Shown one piece after another: positions 50,642 to 60,696 of a stretch of 64,000 nt of DNA; within the stretch, counting starts at the first letter, position 1; each line of letters opens with the position of its first letter. The stretch spans positions 250,001 through 314,000 of the forward strand of contig CAUJNA010002168.1 of NCBI GenBank assembly GCA_963377175.1, given 5' to 3'. This DNA is from Effrenium voratum. Lineage: Eukaryota > Sar > Dinophyceae > Suessiales > Symbiodiniaceae. The notes below the pieces were generated by a model. It was not told where the DNA came from. It ran no database searches and was given only the letters and a program-made list of their open reading frames with translations. The position numbers were made by a program, and so were the translations under genes.

Positions 50642-52115
50642 TGGGATCTAGGTTTCCGGGCCTTCGATATCCAAAAAATGTTTTTCTCCCCCGACTGGTA
50701 GGTCTCCGGCCCTTCGATATATTCATACTCTAGGCCTTCGAATTGGTAAAAAAGAAATGGTCGTGGTGCTACAAGGTGAACATGGCATTTCCTGTTCGTT
50801 TTTGGCAGCGACCGGGACCCTTCAAAGCCAACCGCTGGTCATTACAGATTTCCTGGCAACTCAAGGGCTTCCATGTGGAATCGCGCGTCCGAGATGCTGC
50901 AGAGGAAGAGAGAAGGCAGAGAAAGAAGAGAAAACCGAGAGGGAAGAGATCGAAGAGACAGATAACAGAGAGAGAGAGAGAGAGAAAGAATCCGAAGCAC
51001 CCCCCGGATTCAGTGTGTTTTTCTCCTAGAAGGTACCAAACCCCGTGTCTTGTTTTCTCTCAATTGCGCCATATCTACGGGCGGCGGTTCTCCTTCACCT
51101 TGGGGCGGCGGTTCCTTGGAGGATTCTGTTTCGCGAGGTCCCGGTGCCGTTTTTTTTCCCTGCGCCGTGTGTCTTGCAACGATCCAGAATTCCCAACCCC
51201 ATCTTTTTGTCACACCTGATCTTAGCGTACATACTATATAAATGTTGTATTATGGCATGTTATTGTACATCAAATCATGTTGTATTAAATGATGTTACTA
51301 TTATTCCTATGATTCCTATGATTCTTGAGTTATAATTATTGTGTTTATTGCCATTCTCATTGCGGTATACATACATATATCTATATACACGGTCGATCGG
51401 ACTGTTCAGAACACCGGTCTAACTTCTTGCCTCAGCGAATGTCTTCGGACGCGGACGGACCTTTCTCGGCTGCTGAGGCGCCGGAGGCGCCTGGGAGCCT
51501 CTGGGTCACCGAGGCGCGGAAGTCTTCTTTATTTTCCAGTTGTCTCTCCCGTTGGAGGTGAGGCGGAAAGACGAGATGTAGGGGGAAACCCCTTGGTTAA
51601 GGGCTTAAGATGTAGGGGGAAACCCCTTTGAGCCCTCCCCCCCTCCGCCCAAGTTTATTGAGTTTGGGGAGCGGTCTTGGCCCTAAAAGTGGTCTGACCT
51701 TTTTTCTCCTTTTGGGACCCGGGGAGAAGCGCCTATGAAGAAACTTGTTTTTTTTGCTACTGACACCCTTGGTTCCTCGGGCCTGGGGAGGGATCCTAAG
51801 AGCCTGGTTGAGGGCTCTACTCCTCTCCCGGCCCCTTGATTGGCTTTCACAGGTTCGGCAAGCAGCGAAGCAGCGCAGGTCAAACAGGTTGGGGCTTGGA
51901 GAAAGCAGGAGGCTTCCTTTCAGGCCCCGAATCAATCCGAGGATTTCACGAGCTCACAGATGCCGGGCTAAAACAAGCTCACCCATCATGTAGGGTCTTT
52001 GAATGGAGATCCCCGTGCTAGCTTAGAAGAGTTATGCCGAATGCAGCTGTGCTCCTCTGCGCGAGCCAAGGAAACAGCTTTTCGGACGTTTGCTGAATGC
52101 TAGACTGAAGGCAAG

Positions 52116-52244
52116 TACTGTGGATGGACGAAATCCATTTCGCACCATCCCAGGAACCTGGATGATTCCCCCTGTAAATACCAACTAACAAAGGTGTTTC
52201 ATAGTTTCAATGTGGCGCGAAATGGATTTCGTCCATCCACGGTA
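52116..52244. mobile_element. MITE family 2, long hairpin copy
   Basis: TACTGTGGATGGACGAAATCC at the left is mirrored at the right by GGATTTCGTCCATCCACGGTA, and the pairing extends inward through CATTTCGCACCA versus TGGCGCGAAATG. The outer TA on both sides suggests a TA target duplication, as made by Tc1/mariner-type transposases. Confidence 0.78.
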
Positions 52245-52540
52245 GGTTCAGGGATTTTGGCTCAGGAGCTGCTTGCAAGGGACATTCAAGAGGACCCAGT
52301 CTTTTTTTGACGGCGGGTCATATGGGTGTGGTGTTGAGGGCATCCTTCAAATCGATTTAAAGGGAAGCCGAAAGGCACATCAGCATTGCCCCTGTTGCTT
52401 GCAGATCCTCCCGTGGCTTGCGCATATAGATATATATAGTACAGCGTTGCCAGTCCCCCCCCCCCCCGCCCCCCAATGGTCATGGGTCAGACAAGTACCC
52501 CCCCCCCCCCTGTGGTTGTGGTCCTGTGTTTGGGTTGTGG

Positions 52541-52650
52541 TGGTTTAGGGTTGGTTTAGAATTGGTTTAGGGTGTACTTAGGGTGTATTTAGGGTTAGTT
52601 TAGGGTTGGTTTAGGGTTGGTTTAGGTTTAGAGGTTTACGGTTTAAGGGG
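52541..52650 (+). repeat. Degenerate telomere-like tract (GGTTTAGGGTT)
   Basis: About ten interspersed copies of TTTAGGG or GGTTTAGGGTT and variants (TTTAGGGTGTAC, TTTAGGGTTAG) lie in a G/T-rich strand. TTTAGGG is the plant-type telomere repeat and is also reported for dinoflagellates. The tract is imperfect, so it is an interstitial relic or chance minisatellite and not a chromosome end. It follows two C-runs (52,458-52,474; 52,498-52,510). Confidence 0.6.
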
Positions 52651-53009
52651 GGGTGGCAACACGGAACACGGGACCATATATACATATACTTGAGGAAGAC
52701 TTGCCGCCGGGCGTGCTAAGCCATGATGGTGTGCATTGCCCGGTTTCAAGGGTGTGCATGGCTCTGTGGCTTTTGCCAGACTTGACTCACCTCGACTTTT
52801 CGACCCTTGCCCTCTTCATTTTCCCTATCAGCAAAGAGGTCGGCGGTTTCCGGGCCTGAGCCTAAGTGAATTCACAGGCGCTGAATCAATCTGACCATTT
52901 CACGGCGAGCTCAAGAGATGCGGGGCTACAACGAGCTCGCTAAGATGTAGGGCAATGGCCATGACCTGAAAAAACGGAAGGCTCTGGAGGACTTGTCTTG
53001 AATCAACAT

Positions 53010-53114
53010 GGTTGTCGTTGGGAAACATTTTGCATTTTTGCTTATTGTGGTTTAGTGGGAAATCCCCACTTGACAGCTAAAATTTAAATTTTTGCTCCCC
53101 TTCCAACGTCAACC
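53010..53114. mobile_element. Short inverted-repeat element, GGTTGTCGTTGG ends
   Basis: GGTTGTCGTTGGGAAACATT at the left and CCCCTTCCAACGTCAACC at the right pair over about 13 nt. The internal AAATTTAAATTT palindrome is extra. The mate copy is at 40,281-40,388. Confidence 0.6.
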
Positions 53115-53678
53115 ATGTCAAGGCGTATAACCAACTTTGTTTCTGCCCGTGGTTTTTGTTGTCCGTGCTTTGCTTGCCTAGTGCTCTGGAATGAGCGCAA
53201 CAAGAAGCCCACATTTGCTTGGGTGTCTGGGATCTCTTTGTCATGATGTTACATTGTAAGGTGTACGGACCAGAATCAGGCATGCTATTTTGGGCTGAAG
53301 CAAAAGCCGCAGGGGGCGCCTTCTTTCGTGGCGCGGAAACGGAAAACCACAGCTCGGCCTTTGGGTAGCCCACTGACCATGCAAGATTCATGGCCCTTGG
53401 AGTTTAATGGCGACCAGGCAGTCACTAGGCTGCAATAGCTCGTGCGGTTTGTGTCAGTGGAACCATGTTTAGACGATCTGAAGCTGGGCCAAATGGCTAG
53501 TAGTTATAACCCTCTTAATTCCCATGACTGTAAATTCCCTCCGGGGGTCAGCTATCGTTACCAAAGGGTTGATATCCATTCAGCTTCGACTCGGAGCATC
53601 GAAGCAGGTATGCCCATACGGATTTGGGTTTGAAATCCCTAAAGCTGCTGTGAATTTTGGATAGGGAACCACCTTAGT

Positions 53679-53798
53679 CTAGGTCCCCCAGTAGTGCCCT
53701 TTTACCTTTTTTGGGGGAGGGTTCCCCTACTAAAATAGACTACAGAAAAAAACATATCGGGTACCCTTCTTCTAACCTCTCAAATCTGGAGGACCTAG
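53679..53798 (+). mobile_element. MITE family 1 with TAGT target duplication
   Basis: CTAGGTCCCCCAGTAGTGCC to CTGGAGGACCTAG, bounded by TAGT at 53,675-53,678 and 53,799-53,802. This is a near-consensus copy, so probably recent. Confidence 0.82.
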
Positions 53799-53959
53799 TA
53801 GTAGGTGGATGAATTTTCAGAACACGATGGCCACGGGAAGGCTGGGGAGGCTACCAGACCACGGCAAGGCTACCCAAAACACCACAGGAAGGCTGGGCTC
53901 CGGTTCTTAGCGCGGGCGCATCCCAAGTCCGAGCCCCAAGTGGGGCGGCTTCGATAGGC

Positions 53960-54055
53960 CAAGGTGGCGGTGGTGGGGGGTACGGAGCTGCCGCTGCTGA
54001 CGGCAGCTTTGGACCTGGCGCCGGCGCCCCTCGGATCCAGGTGGATGGTCGCGAA
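53960..54055 (+). CDS. Weak exon candidate (unassigned)
   Basis: In a GC-rich patch the plus frame reads AVVGGTELPLLTAALDLAPA, then PLGSRW. It runs into a fragment related to the family-2 MITE (GTGGATGGTCGCGAACTCCA at 54,040). No convincing acceptor or donor was found. Not recognised. Confidence 0.2.
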
Positions 54056-54325
54056 CTCCATTCAGCACCGTTCAGAAACCATGGTTGAAGCCATTGTTCC
54101 TTCCTGGGACCCCATATGGCCGCTGTTTTTAGGTCATACGCCTTTGACCGAGAAAAATGGCCACACGGATGTTTACGGATTTTGTTCAACAGCATGTCAA
54201 ACAAATACGGGTTTTATACCGGTGATTTACGCAAATGACCGGAAAAAACATGGCCATACAGGCAAATACAGCCAAATATGGGAGTTTGACCGAAACAAAA
54301 ACAGCCATACGGGGTGCCAGGTCGG

Positions 54326-54458
54326 TACTGTGGATGGACGCAATCCATTTCGCACCACCTAAGAAACCCTGGAATGATGATTCTCCTGTAAATGCCAACA
54401 AACAATGGTTTTCGATGGTTGCAAAGTGGTGCGAAATGGATTTCGTCCATCCACAGTA
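54326..54458. mobile_element. MITE family 2, near-perfect hairpin copy
   Basis: TACTGTGGATGGACGCAATCC and CATTTCGCACCA at the left are mirrored by TGGTGCGAAATGGATTTCG and TCCATCCACAGTA at the right. The arms of about 33 nt differ at one position. Confidence 0.82.
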
Positions 54459-54581
54459 TTTCCAGGGGAATCATCAAATATTTGTGCAAGATATGCCCTT
54501 CTGTGGACCCCCCGTGGTAGCTTTTTCGCGGGGGCCAAGGAAACAGTTGTTTTTTCTCCAGGAAGGCAAGGAATAGTTGAA

Positions 54582-54708
54582 CTGCTGTGGACGGTTGCGA
54601 ACTCCATTTCGCACCACCGTTCAGAAACCCTGGAATTTCTGATTCGATTCCCCTGTAAATACCAACGAATCATGGTTTCAAAGCGGTGCAGGATTCTGTC
54701 CCACAGTA
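54582..54708. mobile_element. MITE family 2, older copy
   Basis: CTGCTGTGGACGGTTGCGAA at the left and GGATTCTGTCCCACAGTA at the right. The interior GTTCAGAAACCCTGGAATTTC..CCCCTGTAAATACCAACGA identifies the family. The left TA has changed. Confidence 0.65.
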
Positions 54709-54780
54709 GGGCGTGCCTTTTGACGCGGCTTGGGTCGTCCAGGCTTCGCTTTTTCTGGGTGGCTCCCAGCCATCCGGTCC

Positions 54781-54871
54781 CTTAGCTTTTTAGCCTTTGG
54801 GTGTTTAGTGGTAGTTTCCGAATTTAACCCACTAAAAGTTATTCACTTTTAGCGGGGGATCTGAGGGCAGC
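54781..54871 (+). mobile_element. Family 4 repeat, GTGTTTAGTGG subtype
   Basis: CTTAGCTTTTTAGCCTTTGG, GTGTTTAGTGGTAGTTTCCG, CCACTAAAAGTTATTCACTT and GCGGGGGATCTGAGGGCAGC. The short palindrome around ACTAAAAGTT is intact. Confidence 0.58.
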
Positions 54872-56102
54872 GCAGTTGTCCAAGCCCGAAGTTTCACCCC
54901 TCAAAGCAAACGGACCGTAGCCCCTTTTCGGATCTGCTCCCCGTCTAGAGTAGATTCCGTGTATGTGCACTCTCGCGAATTTTCCGCTTCCGATTCGGTT
55001 TCTCAAACTACCACAAAGAACCCCAACATCCCAAACCTCTGGCTGGTGCGATAGGTTTTTTGTATGGGGGAATGAACCCAGGCCTTGGTCCCCTTGAAGG
55101 AAACCACGAGTTGGATGGTTTGTAAGGGTCATTCCTTCATTCCCTGCTGAGCACCAGCAAGTCTTGAGCAAATCATTGACAAATCATTCCTCGTACACGT
55201 CGTGAGTCAAAACGGTGTGAGCACTCGTGAAGGACAAATGGCCTGAGCGCAGAGATTCAAGTAGAGCCCAAAAGGATCAATGAGATGTTTGCGCAGTTCA
55301 AATGATTTGGGGTCGACCATCCCACTTGCCTCCCTGAATTCGGTGGTAGCCCTCCTCAAACTGGGAAACATGGCCTTGCAGGCCGACCAAACCGCAAAAA
55401 AGTGATTGGAACGATGAAGCTACACTCAGACTCTCAGAAGATTTGTATTTGACCCCCAATGAGCTCCACTCACAGTTCGCAAGCGCGGGCAATTTGTGCT
55501 TTTGCGGGATAGCTCTTTTTTTCCCCACCCAGCCCGCCTGTCAGATGGTTACTGGGTGTTCACAAAGTTCGCCCAGCCGTTCTTACCTGTTAAACGTGGA
55601 TCAAAGGGTTGGGTTTATACAGGAAAATCTTCAGGAAATGGCCCCAACACACCGTAAATCAGCTGTTTTCCCGTAGAATGTCCTGTAACCCAACCCCTTG
55701 AATGGCGCCAACCTCGCGCGCGACAGCGTCGATTGAGGACAGATGGTTCGCTGGAGGTCTCGGAGAATGACCAGTTCGAGAACGAAGTGCGCCTCGCTCG
55801 CAGGACATTTTTTTGCAGGAGTTGGGTGTTCCATATGGAACAAAAATACCAGGGTCCCAGTTTGGGTACTTTCGCACCAACTAAGATGGAAGTGCAAAAA
55901 GGCCCTTTCCAAGAGGAAAGTAGTCGTTCCACAGGGGTTTGTGTACAAACTCATGTGAGCTGGTGGGAGGATACCAATTTTTGACGTTGGGCTTCCTCTT
56001 TTTTCAGGGGACCCCTTCAAAAGCCAAAGGCAACCACTGTTTCTGGGGGCCTGCTGGAAAATGACGCCCAATTCGCGACCTCGCAAAAGGGTGTTCCTTT
56101 GA
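54872..56102. other. Non-coding stretch
   Basis: The sequence at 55,040-55,150 (GGTGCGATAGG...GTTGGATGGTTTGTAAGGGT..CATTCC) is related to 16,465-16,570, so a further dispersed repeat is present. No coding support was found. Confidence 0.35.
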
Positions 56103-56229
56103 TAGGTCCCCCAGTGCCCTTTTACATCCTTTTTGGGGGAGGGTTCCCCTACTGAAATAGACTACCGGAAACAAAACATCATGAAAACATCGGGTACCCT
56201 TATTCTAACCTCTCTACTGGAGGACCTAG
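56103..56229 (+). mobile_element. MITE family 1 copy
   Basis: ATAGGTCCCCCAGTGCCC at the left and CTACTGGAGGACCTAG at the right, with a CATGAAAACAT insertion in the middle. No target duplication was recognised. Confidence 0.72.
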
Positions 56230-58015
56230 AAGAGGCATTTTTTTGTATGGACGCATTTCTGACGCTTGCTCGTGGCACAAGTGCCTTTCGCATGTCCATC
56301 CATAGCGTTACCATACTTGTTGCATGCATGAGCACAGGTTGGACACAACGAGTGTCAACGGTTTGCTTCAATGGTGGTCAATCCTGTAAACCCAGCGAGC
56401 ACAGATTGGTGTTGCTTTTGGAGCGACCACCAGGGAATTGCATTCATTTGGCCGGAATCCCTCCTAGTAGCACCCCGGGTATATGGATGGAATATTTGAC
56501 AAGCGTGGCTGGCTTCGTGCAAGACCGGATATGCATGGGCTGCACAGGCATATGCAGACCATGCAACAACCCAGGGTTTACGGACTGATGAAGCATCCCC
56601 AACAGCTACATCTTCCTAATCTACCTTGAACGTATGCTTGACTGAAATTTCCCCAAACTAGTCAACCGAAAAAGGATTCGGGTCCAAAGCGTTCCGGGGA
56701 CATCTTCCCAGCTTCAAGATGAGCTGGGGATTCCCAAAGTTTGCCTTTTGATTCCCCATGATTATTTGTGGCAATTGCACGGGCTCACCCATGAGGTTGT
56801 GTGGAGGCGTCCCTCCGTTTCAGTTTTTTTTTGAGAATGGGAATCATCCTGGAATTATTCTCTAAATATTGTCTTCCCGTACTTTGGGACTTAGAAGGCC
56901 TCATTACGGGCTCATTTGGGCTCAGCCCCCAGTGGAGGTTCACGATTCAGCTACAGGACACGCCCACAGAAAGTTCCGTGGCTCTCGGGGTGTGCTTTCG
57001 AGGTGTGCCACTTTCTGTGAGTGGCCACGAGCATCCTCTTGGCGACAAAATACTCATGGGAATCAATCACTGTAGTATCGCAGAAAGTGTCGGTGATGTT
57101 CCACAATCGTTTGACCCCGTAGCAACTCAAGCGGGTTTTGGAGCTGTTCTGGAGACTGTGCTTCCCCCAGCAGCTTGGTTCCTTGCAGGGATGCAAGGGG
57201 AAGCTTGCTGCGTCTGCTGGGTCGTGGTGGTGGTGGTGGTGACGATGGTCTAAGTACTTTCCTGCAGATTGACTTCGAAGCATTATACTTCAGGAGCTTG
57301 CCAATTGCGGACTCCAGAGTCCTCAGAGCCACATAGACCACTATGATGCCGAAGAGATGCATTTGGTACGCGCTGCTCGTTTCTTTCTCTGCCTCATTTG
57401 GCGAAAATCCATCGGTTAAGTTAGCCAGCAAAGCCAGGCATGAGGAAACATTCCATGCGAACATCTATGCTCATCGTTGGTGCATTTTGCCAAGGGATGC
57501 TAGGACTTTAACTTTTTGCCAACTAATGGGTTTTCCCTATGACACCACGAAAACTGTTGTTCACTTTTAGCAGGGCTTCGCAGATTTCGCCACCGAGTCA
57601 TCGAACAGTTGGAATTTGCAAATCCGCTTTATGCTTGGTCCGGTGCGGACCCCGAGCGCGGACCCGCGTGGGAGAGATCAAAGTTTGAGCCATGAGAAGA
57701 CGTCAAGACGTGGAGGGACTCCCACTGCCCAATTCCATAGGATTCCCTTTGCAGCTCTGAGGAATTCCGCTAACGGAACTTTTTAGGAGGTTACATCAGA
57801 ACCCCTCTCAGGGTTTCTGGGAATACACCCGCTGGGTATTGACCCCATTTAGGCACGTTTCCAGATATAACCGTGTTGAACCATTCTGGGTCATTTCGCA
57901 AGGGTGTAATCCCAGCATGAAATACAAAAACCCTCAGAACCCACCCCCACCTTCCCCTCCCCCCAAGGGAACCAGATCTCCCGGGGCTCGCCATTGGGCC
58001 GAGGGCCAGGGAAAA
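56230..58015. other. Non-coding stretch upstream of the aminotransferase gene
   Basis: A Cys-containing open frame at 56,291-56,588 (plus) ends at TGA but shows no family signature. A segment near 57,000-57,045 (GTGTGCCACTTTCTGTGAGT) is related to 5,700-5,735. A GGT microsatellite lies at 57,223-57,240, and a family-9 repeat copy at 57,805-57,905. No gene is supported. Confidence 0.35.
57489..57598 (+). mobile_element. Family 4 repeat copy
   Basis: TTTGCCAAGGGATGCTAGGA, CTTTAACTTTTTGCCAACTA and GCAGATTTCGCCACCGAGTC match the 27.4 kb copy, including its right-hand extension. Confidence 0.55.
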
Positions 58016-58110
58016 ATGAGTGAGCGCTTGCGCTCGCGCGTGCTGAGGACGCTGAACTATGACTGCTGGCAGCCAGGCGGGACGGCGGACGGCGGGACAG
58101 AAGCGAAGCG
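58016..58110 (+). CDS. Weak exon candidate upstream of serC
   Basis: An ATG frame reads MSERLRSRVLRTLNYDCWQP, then GGTADGGTEAKR before TGA. A GT donor (GTGAGG) could follow GAAGCG at about 58,110. The patch is GC-rich like the true exons. It is not recognised, and its link to the aminotransferase 510 nt downstream is unknown. Confidence 0.25.
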
Positions 58111-58620
58111 GTGAGGCTGGTTGCCCTGGAAGATGAATGCAGAAAGACGAGTTGGGGGTTCCCAAAAGAAGTTTCGTCTACAAATTCATGTTTGTTGGCA
58201 TTTCAATCTTGAATGGCTAGGCAGGTTCCATGCAACACTTGAACCCTTGCTGTTTGCGCAGACTTCTTTGCTTCGGCTGCCGACCTCGTAAACAAGATGC
58301 CATGGGTCTAGGGATTGATTCCCCATTATTTTCAAGCATTGTTCTTTTCAAACACCGGATCTGTTTTCCCTAGGTTTTTCATGGTTTCGTGAAATTTTTC
58401 AGGATCCCTGGGTTCAGAATGGAAATGGAAGGCACCCCTAGAATATAGAGGGCCCAGGTTTAGCTGGTGGTGGTGGTGGTTCAATCATCTACCAGGGCCA
58501 TCTATTTTCCAGAAAGGACACCTATCCATGGGCACGGATTTTTCCTTTGCTTTTCGGCCCGAGATTTTGCCAAACCGGAAAAAAACGCCCTCGATCCATC
58601 CTCGCGAATCCGTCTGAGCC

Positions 58621-58677
58621 ATGGCCTCCGGACGCGTGTACAACTTCTCGGCGGGTCCCAGCGCTATGCCGCTGGAG
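58621..58677 (+). CDS. serC: Phosphoserine aminotransferase, exon 1 (N-terminus)
   Basis: The ATG at 58,621 opens MASGRVYNFSAGPSAMPLE, the N-terminal signature of phosphoserine aminotransferase (family form YNFSAGPAxLPxEVL), a PLP enzyme making phosphoserine from phosphohydroxypyruvate and glutamate in serine synthesis. The conserved NFSAGP loop begins seven residues after the start Met, so no targeting peptide is encoded unless an upstream start is used. The exon is 57 nt and ends at CTGGAG, followed by GCGTCG, a GC donor. This boundary is fixed by the join to exon 2: PLE plus VLEEVQ restores the family sequence without gap. Upstream, CGTCTGAG two bases before the ATG could be an acceptor for spliced-leader trans-splicing (inference). 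Confidence 0.88.
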
Positions 58678-60475
58678 GCGTCGGCATTCGGCGTGACGTC
58701 CGTAACGGAAGCTGGAGATCGCCATGTCTTGTACCTTTGGTGCTTTTTCCCCTTTTGTGGGGACAAGTAGAAAAATGCAATTGGGACCCCCCCCTTGCCC
58801 CTCTCCCTTTAAAGTGGGGAAGGGCGGGGGGTTTGCTTCGATCCCCTTCGATCGGCTTGCAGCGGCCGGCTTTGGTTTCACCCGACCCATCGTTTTGGTT
58901 TCCGCAAGAAGAGGTCCAGTTTCCAAAAAAAACCACTGAAACAAGAGGTTCATCAGCTTCGCAAACGAGGCTTGTTTCATGGCTGATGTGGTTACCTGGT
59001 TCGCGCAGGTTGCCTACGTGGCACCGTCCGAGTGGGGAGCCAAACAAGGTCCGACATTGAGAACAAGTATGCGAAGTAGAATCATGTCTTCTTGTTTAGG
59101 TTAAAGCAGGAGATTTTGTTTTTGACCACTGCAATTGAGGTCTCAGCTTCTTTGGGCAATACAACGTCATTCTGATCCCAGGATTCCATTTGCCTATATA
59201 GTAGGCAAGAGAAATGGCTGTTTACCTCCCATGGGAGCTGGGATCCCAGGCATTGCATGAGGGGTGAGCGCTTACTTTGCACTCACCGTTAAAGAGCGCA
59301 GTTTTCATTTTGAAGATGCACCTTGTCTTTGCGAAGCACAACTTGTAGCCGATATTCTGCGAACCTGGTCACAGGTTGCCATTCGGTTGGGATGTCGGTC
59401 GCCTTTCTATATTCGCAAGTCGCAATTTCACACACACACACACACACTGGCTTGGCTCAACAGCAAACACTATTACGGTCGTCCACCCCAAGCCTCATGC
59501 ACGTTGCTTTCACGATCCACGATGTGATTTTGTGATATGTTCCAAGGTGTGTTTCTGGCAGACCTCGCATGCATTGAAGGGGCAACACAAGTTCATAGGA
59601 CCCAAACCCCTTCTCCCTGGAGGAACCTCCAAGGCAGACCAAGGCATAGGCTGCGAGCTGGAAGTTGGGTTTAGCTCGGGAAACACTGGGACGCTTCTCC
59701 AAGTTCGTTCACCCTCCACGTTGCCATGGAACCTGACTGAAGGGTCCTGGTTTGGACCATGTTCCTAGATGCACCCTCTTGTGAGTGCCATGGCAACGCG
59801 GGAGGAAGGGTACTTAGAGGGGCAGAGTACTTAGTAAGTGGTTGGTAAGCCTCGGTTAAAAAACACACACACACACACACACTGAACGGAGACTTATACC
59901 CATGGTAAGTGGGTTATAGCCGTGGTAATATCCACTTACCTCCCGTGAAGTAACAGTAATGGTCCACTTCAGTGCCATCCACTTCTCCAACTTCTCTAGT
60001 GCCTCCACTTTCACACTGTAGTCTCTGAGGGTGGAAGTACATGTCCCTTGTTCATGCCAGTTCCTTGGCTTCTCTGGTGAGACCAACCCACTTTCTCAGG
60101 GGAGGGAGAGCCCCGCTTGGAGGTACAAGAACTGAACTCAGACCTGGGGAGAGGATATGAATTATGAACATCAGGCCCCTCTTTTGGGTTCATTTGCCCA
60201 AAGATGTAAAAGGGGTATGTACAACCCCTGGATTTTAGTTAGGGCCCACATAATTAGAACGTCTCGTACTTGAAAACCCAATACAAAGGTCACTGGATTT
60301 CCCCCATCAGGGTGGAAGTTCCTTCCCCTTGCTCATATTGGCTGCCCTGGAAACCCCAACCCACTTGAGGGCTATATTTCCCCCCCCTTCGGAAACAGGA
60401 GAGGAGATGAATTCTGGTTACCTCCGGGGGGTTCGGCAGGCCCAAGCAAGGGGGGGGGGTACGAGAACTTGGGAG
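58678..60475 (+). other. Intron 1 of serC (1,798 nt)
   Basis: It begins GCGTCGGCATTC and ends TACGAGAACTTGGGAG. CA microsatellites lie at 59,431-59,448 and 59,863-59,881. GC-poor and GC-rich patches alternate, and no coding block of the aminotransferase is left in it. No family-1 to family-7 element was recognised inside. Confidence 0.75.
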
Positions 60476-60527
60476 GTGCTCGAGGAGGTGCAGAAGGAGA
60501 TGGTGAACTTCAAGGGCTGCGGCATGA
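60476..60527 (+). CDS. serC: Phosphoserine aminotransferase, exon 2
   Basis: This 52-nt exon reads VLEEVQKEMVNFKGCGM plus the first base of the next codon, matching the segment that follows the NFSAGP loop in the family (VLEEAQKELLNYKGTGMSVMEM). The acceptor is the AG of TTGGGAG at 60,474-60,475. The exon ends at GGCATGA before GCAGCTTGGG, a second GC donor. Joining A with GC of exon 3 completes AGC (Ser), giving GMSVMEMSH exactly as in the family. In the genomic frame the sequence runs on (GMSSLGQLG) but is no longer enzyme-like. A family-1 MITE begins about 45 nt downstream. Confidence 0.9.
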
Positions 60528-60571
60528 GCAGCTTGGGCCAACTTGGGCCATGCGGATGCAGGTCTGTACCC

Positions 60572-60696
60572 TTCCCCCAGAATTGTGCCCTTCTCTAGCG
60601 TTTCCTTTTTTGGTTGGGAGGGTTCCCCCTACTAAAATATACAGAAAGAATCGGGCAAGTACCAACTTATTCTAACCTCTCTACTGGAGGACCTAG
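60572..60696 (+). mobile_element. MITE family 1 inside serC intron 2
   Basis: The right part (ACTTATTCTAACCTCTC, CTACTGGAGGACCTAG) is consensus. The left tip is altered (GTACCCTTCCCCCAG instead of CTAGGTCCCCCAG). The sequence CTTGGGCCA...GCGGATGCAGGTCTG occurs on both sides, too long for a target duplication. Confidence 0.68.

Larger units (their letters stand above)
48823..52115. other. Non-coding stretch
   Basis: It contains a long G-run (48,966-48,996), a family-2 MITE, GC-rich DNA at 49,400-49,520, a family-9 repeat at about 49,885-49,985 and GA-rich tracts at 50,595-50,638 and 50,900-51,000. A GC-rich patch at 51,440-51,530 is open in two frames. No exon is supported. Confidence 0.4.

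Noticed and set aside
50743..51219. 158-codon Arg/Lys/Glu-rich plus-strand frame
   Set aside because: The charged centre is encoded by a GA-rich low-complexity tract. No domain or splice signal.
52245..52275. Sequence GGGATTTTGGCTCAGGAG resembling the end of the dinoflagellate spliced leader (CCATTTTGGCTCAAG)
   Set aside because: Only about 12 of 15 bases match, no coding frame follows and no 5' part of the leader is present. A second weak match near 54,908 (ACCGTAGCC) lacks the rest. Both are taken as chance.
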